Source: Flectonema sp. DT1601 | Taxonomy: Eukaryota > Euglenozoa > Diplonemea > Diplonemida > Diplonemidae | DNA length: 64,000 nt | Assembly (NCBI GenBank): GCA_964019425.1 | Contig: OZ025795.1 | Location: 1,306,001-1,370,000 of the forward strand | Reading direction: 5' to 3' | Notes under the pieces: model-generated | The model's input: the letters and a program-made list of their open reading frames with translations, nothing else | Databases searched by the model: none | What the model was told of the DNA's origin: nothing | Translations under genes and position numbers: made by a program | Shown here: positions 59,318 through 64,000 of the stretch, piece after piece | How the letters are laid out: each line of letters begins with the position of its first letter | How positions within the stretch are numbered: position 1 is the first letter of the stretch

Positions 59318-60559
59318 ATGACAGATCACAGTTCCGATGTCTGTGATCTATTCTTCGTTGATGACGAACATGATAGCCATCCTTGTGTTAAGGTAAATGG
59401 AATGAGTATGCACAGAGTAAAGAAGGGTAAGAAGTGGCCTTATGATATGTACCAAATATTAAATTGGATCGCGGCAGTAGTTTCGATTGTGATCCATTCA
59501 GCTGTACATATGCCGATGGCTGGAGAGACTTCAGATATAGTTTTCGGATTTTTAATACCACTCGGAATCACAATGTCTATTTGTTTAGGGTTCGGAGCGT
59601 CGTTAACACAACCAGCAGCACCAGCTGTGTTTGGATCAAAAAGATGGACAAGAGAACAGTTTGAAGAGTCCAGTAAATACAGACATCCCGGCATTGACAC
59701 AACACAACTAGTGTTTTGTGTTAATTGTCACGTTTGGGTTGGTCGAGAAGCAAAACACTGCCACTCCTGCAACAAATGCATCGAAGGATTTGACCACCAT
59801 TGTAAATTTGTTAATGCCTGCGTCGGTAGCACTAACTACACGGAATTTGCGTTCTTTTCAATCGTAACTATGATTACTGCATTGATTCAAGCAGTTTTTA
59901 ATGTGATTCTTTTCGTTGGATCATTCAGCACCGAAGACGGCTACAAGGCTCGATTCGAATACGCATATGACACATACTCTGATGCCCGCTTTGGAGTGTG
60001 GAGGACATTTGTAGTTCTATCTTTCATTCAAGACTGTGCATTATTCTGTTTACTTGTTCATTTAATGGGATTTCACCTCTCTCTGATGTTTAAAACTGTT
60101 GAGATTGATGTTTACTTCCCTGTTGTACTTCCCTCAGATTGGGACGGTAGCATATCAAAACTAGGTATTGAAGTAGACTGGTCGAATAAATGTGTTGTAA
60201 AAGTTATTAAAAATTCTCAATTTGACCGACTTGGTGTGAAAGACGGTTATCGTCTATCGACTGTGTTATTCGATGACCCAGTTATCCCAGCTCCAGTTGA
60301 CACACTCGCATTGTGGGAACCAGCTAGTCAATATCTTGTCAGTCGTTTAGGACTCGATGTTGATGTTGTTTTTATTTTCAAACGAACCAAGAAGATGACT
60401 ACGTATGATCACCTTGTTCAACAAGAAGGTGATGGAAGCTCTCAAGGAGGTTCACCAACAGATGTAGAAATGCCCTTGGAAATGGAAATTCAATCTCCTG
60501 ATCCGTCCCCTCATCGAGAGTCAGTTTCAAGCCCTGATGACAATGCTCCTGATTCTTAG
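59318..60559 (+). CDS. DHHC palmitoyltransferase with PDZ-like C-terminus
   Basis: A 413-residue membrane S-acyltransferase that attaches palmitate to protein Cys. Two membrane helices (about 45-68 and 74-95) precede the zinc-binding Cys-rich domain CVNCHVWVGREAKHCHSCNKC and DHHC (159-162) in FDHHCKFVNACVGSTNY. Two more helices follow (about 185-212 and 225-258), then KTVEIDVYF at the place of the TTxE motif. Residues about 275-350 look PDZ-like (LGIEVDWSNKCVVKVIKNSQ, then FDRLGVKDGYRLSTV), an unusual partner. The tail is acidic and Ser/Pro-rich. An in-frame TGA lies two codons upstream, so ATG 59318 is the first usable start; two upstream ATGs (59304, 59311) are out of frame. Confidence 0.9.
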   Translation: MTDHSSDVCDLFFVDDEHDSHPCVKVNGMSMHRVKKGKKWPYDMYQILNWIAAVVSIVIHSAVHMPMAGETSDIVFGFLIPLGITMSICLGFGASLTQPAAPAVFGSKRWTREQFEESSKYRHPGIDTTQLVFCVNCHVWVGREAKHCHSCNKCIEGFDHHCKFVNACVGSTNYTEFAFFSIVTMITALIQAVFNVILFVGSFSTEDGYKARFEYAYDTYSDARFGVWRTFVVLSFIQDCALFCLLVHLMGFHLSLMFKTVEIDVYFPVVLPSDWDGSISKLGIEVDWSNKCVVKVIKNSQFDRLGVKDGYRLSTVLFDDPVIPAPVDTLALWEPASQYLVSRLGLDVDVVFIFKRTKKMTTYDHLVQQEGDGSSQGGSPTDVEMPLEMEIQSPDPSPHRESVSSPDDNAPDS

Positions 60560-60657
60560 AATTCTCGTCCTATTCAGTGAAGTAACATATAAAAGTGATT
60601 GACAACCATACACGAGTTATTTCAACCTCCCCTTTAAAAAAATAATAATAATTAAAA

Positions 60658-60865
60658 AGTAAATACACTCCAGAATTGCTAACTGGGGTTCTGATGAAGA
60701 GGTTAAAGAGGATAACTGATGATGAGAGAATAGAGTAAAGAGGTATATGGATTACTCTTGAAACATAATCACTGTATCTTTAACAGATTGTTGAATTATC
60801 GTTTATGATATGATACGAATAAAGTTTGTGTTAAAAATTCAAACATTCAACTCCCCCAATAAAAA
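60658..60865 (+). repeat. R4-family repeat
   Basis: Shares a block of about 50 identical bases with 36073-36122 and weaker similarity on both flanks (CACTC(T/C)AG...GCTAACTGG before, ATTCAAACATTCAAC after). Confidence 0.75.
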
Positions 60866-61793
60866 AAGTTTAAAATTTAAAAAAAAAAAAAAAAAATCGC
60901 TGACAAAAACAAGAAATTGTTTAATGTTGAGGGTCGCTTCCGCATCGGTAATTAATTTTGTCCCTCATCCGCTTGGTCTCCGAGTCTGTGAAATACTCGT
61001 TAGACGGTAAATGAATAAACCATATCAACTTTTGATTATATTTGTTCTGGTTTTTTTTTATATTTTTTATATACTTCGGTTTTCGTTGTTGGTATCTTTT
61101 ACTTTGTCAGACATTTTTTTATAAAATAATAGTAAGGAGTAATGGAGCCTTGCTATTAGGCTAGGGGGTTATCATTGTTGAAGATTACAACCCGTTGTAT
61201 CAAAGACTTGTGCTCTATTAATGGTGGTAATGGAGCCCTGCTATTAGGCTCCTTCATTGGGGCTGAACGCGCTTACGTGTTAACTGTGAAAAGGAAAGGG
61301 GGGAGAACGAAAGAACGAAGGGAGAAAAAAAAAAAGAAAAAAAATTCCCCTTTTTTTTACCCCAAAAATTACATTTATTCCTTGTTAACTCGTGTGTTCT
61401 GTCTGTCGGCAGTCAACATATCGTATCATACGAATTGCTTGTGAAATAGAAAGGGTTTTATGTTATTTTTGATTACTTGTTGGGTCCAATTTTAAAAACT
61501 CAACCCAAGTGATGTTCTCATACCTAACTTCTGACTTCTTCAGTGGTATCTGTTGATTGTAAAAGTCTTAAATCTTAACTTGTTGACTTCCTTCGTATTA
61601 ATCGTTTTTACTGTCTGCCTTCGAACAGATACAAGAAAGAGAAAGAATGTAATAATACAATTGTTTTTAGTGTTTTATGGTACCTTCTTTGGCCAACTTT
61701 AATTTTAACATATTTCATTCAGGAGCAACTTTGGGAAGGTGGGAGGAGAAGATTAGCTTGTGGTGTAGTATTATTATTGTTGTTATAACTTAT

Positions 61794-61808
61794 TAGTTAT
61801 TTTTACAG
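61794..61808 (+). promoter_or_regulatory. Predicted splice acceptor of kinesin mRNA
   Basis: TTAGTTATTTTTACAG, AG at 61807-61808, 53 bases before the kinesin ATG, followed by an A-rich leader. Confidence 0.45.
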
Positions 61809-61860
61809 AATTGAAAAAAAAAAAAAAAAGAAGGAAGAAGAAAAATAATAATAATTAAAT

Positions 61861-64000
61861 ATGGCTCAGGCCGTAACAGTTGCTGTCCGAGTACGTCCCT
61901 TCAATGACAGAGAGAAAGCAGAAGGAGCTCAGAATATAATTCAAATGAGCGGAGGTACAAAGACGACAATCGTTGGAGATCAGGGAAAGAGTCACACATT
62001 TAGTTTTGATCATTCGTTTTGGTCTCATGATGTCAACGGAGATAGACACGACTCTCAAGAAGATGTGTACCAAGCCCTTGGATCAAAGATTCTCTCTTCG
62101 GCAATAGATGGATACAATACTTGTCTCTTCGCATATGGACAGACTGGTTCTGGTAAGACTTACACTATGCTTGGGTATGGTGAAGACACTGGTGTTATTC
62201 CAAGACTCTGCAAAAGCCTATTCGAGACTTGCGACAAAAAACGTGATGACGAAGCTGGAGACTGGGATTGCCGAGTTCAGGTTTCCTATTTAGAAATTTA
62301 CAACGAGAAATGTCGTTGCTTACTAAACCCAAACAGTAAGGAAGTAAAGCCTAGAGAACACCCAGCAACAGGACCATATGTCGAGGGATTGACAACTGTA
62401 ATCGTAAGCACTTTTGAAGAAATCGAACAACTTATGGATGAAGGAAATAAAACTAGAACAGTGGCATCGACTGCTATGAATGCCACAAGCTCTCGATCAC
62501 ATGCTATTTTCACAATAACTTTCACACAATTTTCGAACCGAAACGCTGATCCCGACGGTAAAGGTTCTGAAAAGGTTTCAAAAATCAACCTCGTCGACCT
62601 CGCTGGTTCCGAGAGAGCCAACAAAACAGGAGCCACAGGAGCCACTTTAAAAGAAGGAGCGAACATAAATAAATCATTAGTATGTCTTGGGAAGGTTATT
62701 GCTGCTTTGGCAGATCACAAGAAAGGTGCGCACATCCCGTTCAGAGACTCTTCCTTAACTTGGTTATTAAAGGAAAACCTTGGTGGAAATAGCAGAACGA
62801 TTATGATGGCGGCATTGAGTCCACATGTTACTAACTATGAAGAATCATTATCAACGCTGAGGTATGCTGACAGAGCAAAGAGAATAAAAACACACGCAGT
62901 CGTAAACGAAGATCCGACTTCAAAAAGAATAAGAGAATTGACTGAAGAAGTTGACAGACTAAAACAGCTACTGACAAACACTAATATTCAACCAACTCAG
63001 TCTAAGACACAATCAACTGAAGAAGAAGAAGAAAATGAGTACACCTCTCTATCAGCTGCAGAGCAATTAGCACTCACAGTTGCGGCATTAGAAGATGCTG
63101 CTATGCCTTGGGAAGATAAACAAAAAAAGAATGAAGAAATTCAAGAAGAACGTCACCAAGCTCTTATTGAGTTGGGAATCGGAGTTGAAGTAGATAAGAA
63201 CAACCCGTCGCTTATTAATTTAAATGAAGATCCATTCATGAATGAATGTTTAGTTTATTTCTTGAAATCTGGAGAAACAACGATAGGATCATCACCAACT
63301 TGTGATATTACTATTCAGGGAGACTTACAATCTCATCATTGTACTATCACTACGTCGACAGATGAAATAAAACTTCAATCTACATCATCTGATGCAAACA
63401 CTTGTGTAAATGGACTTGAAGTAACTTTTGATAAACCTCTACAGCTACAACCGAGGGATAGGATTATATTTGGAGATCGTCACGTCTTCAGATTGAATCA
63501 TCCTTTAGTAGAACAAAAACAACGTGACGAGGGCAGTATTAATAACAACAGGTTCGATTACCAAATGGCCATAAACGAAAAGTACGAAACTTTTAAAAGA
63601 AATGTAATGCAAGAAGTCCAACGTGAAGAGAGAAGAAGAGAAGAAGAAGTTCAACAGCAGATTGATGATTTAAAAAAAGAAGAAAGACGTCGAGAAGAAG
63701 AAGTTGAACAACAACAACTATCTCGTATTGAAGCAGAGCTGAGAGTTAAAGAATTGGAAGAAAACTTAAAACAAACAAATGAAATATCACTACCGATGCA
63801 GAATTTAACTGGAACAGCACCAACAGTACCAACACCCAATAAGTTGGCTCCCGCAGGTATTGCCGCACAGCAAAAGGGAGCTCTACACACTTCAACAGGT
63901 GGGAGAATTAAATATGTTGATGTCGGATTGTTCTCAGCCAACCGAAAACATGTAAGCAGAGTACCTCCCCAACTCCTTCGTAAGTATAAAGTGATATTAA
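61861..64000 (+). CDS. Kinesin-3 motor with FHA domain (runs off window)
   Basis: Start at ATG 61861 (MAQAVTVAVRVRPFNDREK); about 713 residues are visible and no stop is reached. The N-terminal motor (1-350) has P-loop GQTGSGKT (about 93-100), switch I NATSSRSH, switch II DLAGSE and the kinesin-3 hallmark NPNSKEVKPREHPATGPYVE. A neck coil follows, then an FHA domain (about 455-545; TTIGSSPTCDITIQGD, SHHC, VNGLE) as in KIF1/Unc-104 kinesins that carry vesicles along microtubules. The region after it has a Glu/Arg coiled coil. Intact as far as seen. Confidence 0.95.
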   Translation, partial: MAQAVTVAVRVRPFNDREKAEGAQNIIQMSGGTKTTIVGDQGKSHTFSFDHSFWSHDVNGDRHDSQEDVYQALGSKILSSAIDGYNTCLFAYGQTGSGKTYTMLGYGEDTGVIPRLCKSLFETCDKKRDDEAGDWDCRVQVSYLEIYNEKCRCLLNPNSKEVKPREHPATGPYVEGLTTVIVSTFEEIEQLMDEGNKTRTVASTAMNATSSRSHAIFTITFTQFSNRNADPDGKGSEKVSKINLVDLAGSERANKTGATGATLKEGANINKSLVCLGKVIAALADHKKGAHIPFRDSSLTWLLKENLGGNSRTIMMAALSPHVTNYEESLSTLRYADRAKRIKTHAVVNEDPTSKRIRELTEEVDRLKQLLTNTNIQPTQSKTQSTEEEEENEYTSLSAAEQLALTVAALEDAAMPWEDKQKKNEEIQEERHQALIELGIGVEVDKNNPSLINLNEDPFMNECLVYFLKSGETTIGSSPTCDITIQGDLQSHHCTITTSTDEIKLQSTSSDANTCVNGLEVTFDKPLQLQPRDRIIFGDRHVFRLNHPLVEQKQRDEGSINNNRFDYQMAINEKYETFKRNVMQEVQREERRREEEVQQQIDDLKKEERRREEEVEQQQLSRIEAELRVKELEENLKQTNEISLPMQNLTGTAPTVPTPNKLAPAGIAAQQKGALHTSTGGRIKYVDVGLFSANRKHVSRVPPQLLRKYKVIL

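Larger units (their letters stand above)
60560..61860. other. Spacer with R4 copy and short duplication
   Basis: R4-family copy at about 60658-60865. ATGGAGCC(T/C)TGCTATTAGGCT occurs at about 61141 and again at about 61230, so about 90 bases were locally duplicated. TTATTTTTACAG ends at 61808, the probable acceptor for the kinesin gene. Confidence 0.6.

Overview
Overall character. This is a nuclear window from a protist. All seventeen recognisable host genes lie on the + strand (GH5 hydrolase, three UBL-LRR copies, DUF3480-like, PDZ/helix-repeat protein, CPSF73, zinc-finger/PH, UBL-ankyrin, GAF-PDE, Dus, MOK kinase, coiled coil, FN2-like, vasohibin, DHHC, kinesin-3). Nearly all are uninterrupted. 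Spacing can be as short as about 110-200 bases, and long T or pyrimidine runs ending in AG precede most starts. One-strand clusters, few introns and pyrimidine-AG signals upstream of starts suggest polycistronic transcription with spliced-leader trans-splicing, so a kinetoplastid-like euglenozoan is my best guess (inference, about 50%). A LINE with an HDV-like 5' ribozyme and a 2A peptide, both known from trypanosome ingi/L1Tc elements, agrees. Two convincing cis-introns with GTAT donors near gene 3' ends are unusual for a trypanosomatid.

Layout. 1-3515: non-coding, with an array of seven small hairpins. 3516-5000: endoglycoceramidase-like GH5. 6467-9594: two near-identical ubiquitin-like + leucine-rich-repeat genes; the first has a 1-base shift, the second is cut off by a LINE. 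9595-about 16025: the LINE (ribozyme, Gln-rich coiled-coil ORF1, 2A, endonuclease, reverse transcriptase). 16631-25798: DUF3480-like protein, PDZ/helix-repeat protein, CPSF73 and zinc-finger/PH protein. 25799-32316 and 33685-38343: AT-rich, repeat-littered DNA flanking a UBL-ankyrin protein with a CaaX tail. 38344-39425: third UBL-LRR copy, broken by an 80-base insertion. 40452-64000: GAF-PDE, tRNA-dihydrouridine synthase, MOK kinase, coiled-coil protein, FN2/kringle-like membrane protein, large vasohibin fusion, DHHC-PDZ palmitoyltransferase, and a kinesin-3 that runs off the window.

How the genes may connect. Several genes belong to families that work on microtubules, cilia or membrane anchoring: MOK, vasohibin, kinesin-3, a coiled-coil protein, a PDE with a myristoylation/palmitoylation-type N-terminus, a prenylation-type ankyrin protein and a palmitoyltransferase. 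In a polycistronic genome neighbours need not share function, so this is only suggestive.

Most notable observations: the HDV-like ribozyme exactly at the LINE 5' junction; a 2A peptide that sits just after an in-frame UGA with no intervening AUG; the covarying hairpin array at 442-1481; a dispersed family with a covarying stem (R1); two terminal cis-introns, one restoring an FN2 motif; and a 60-base insert with a 20-base duplication in the third LRR gene.
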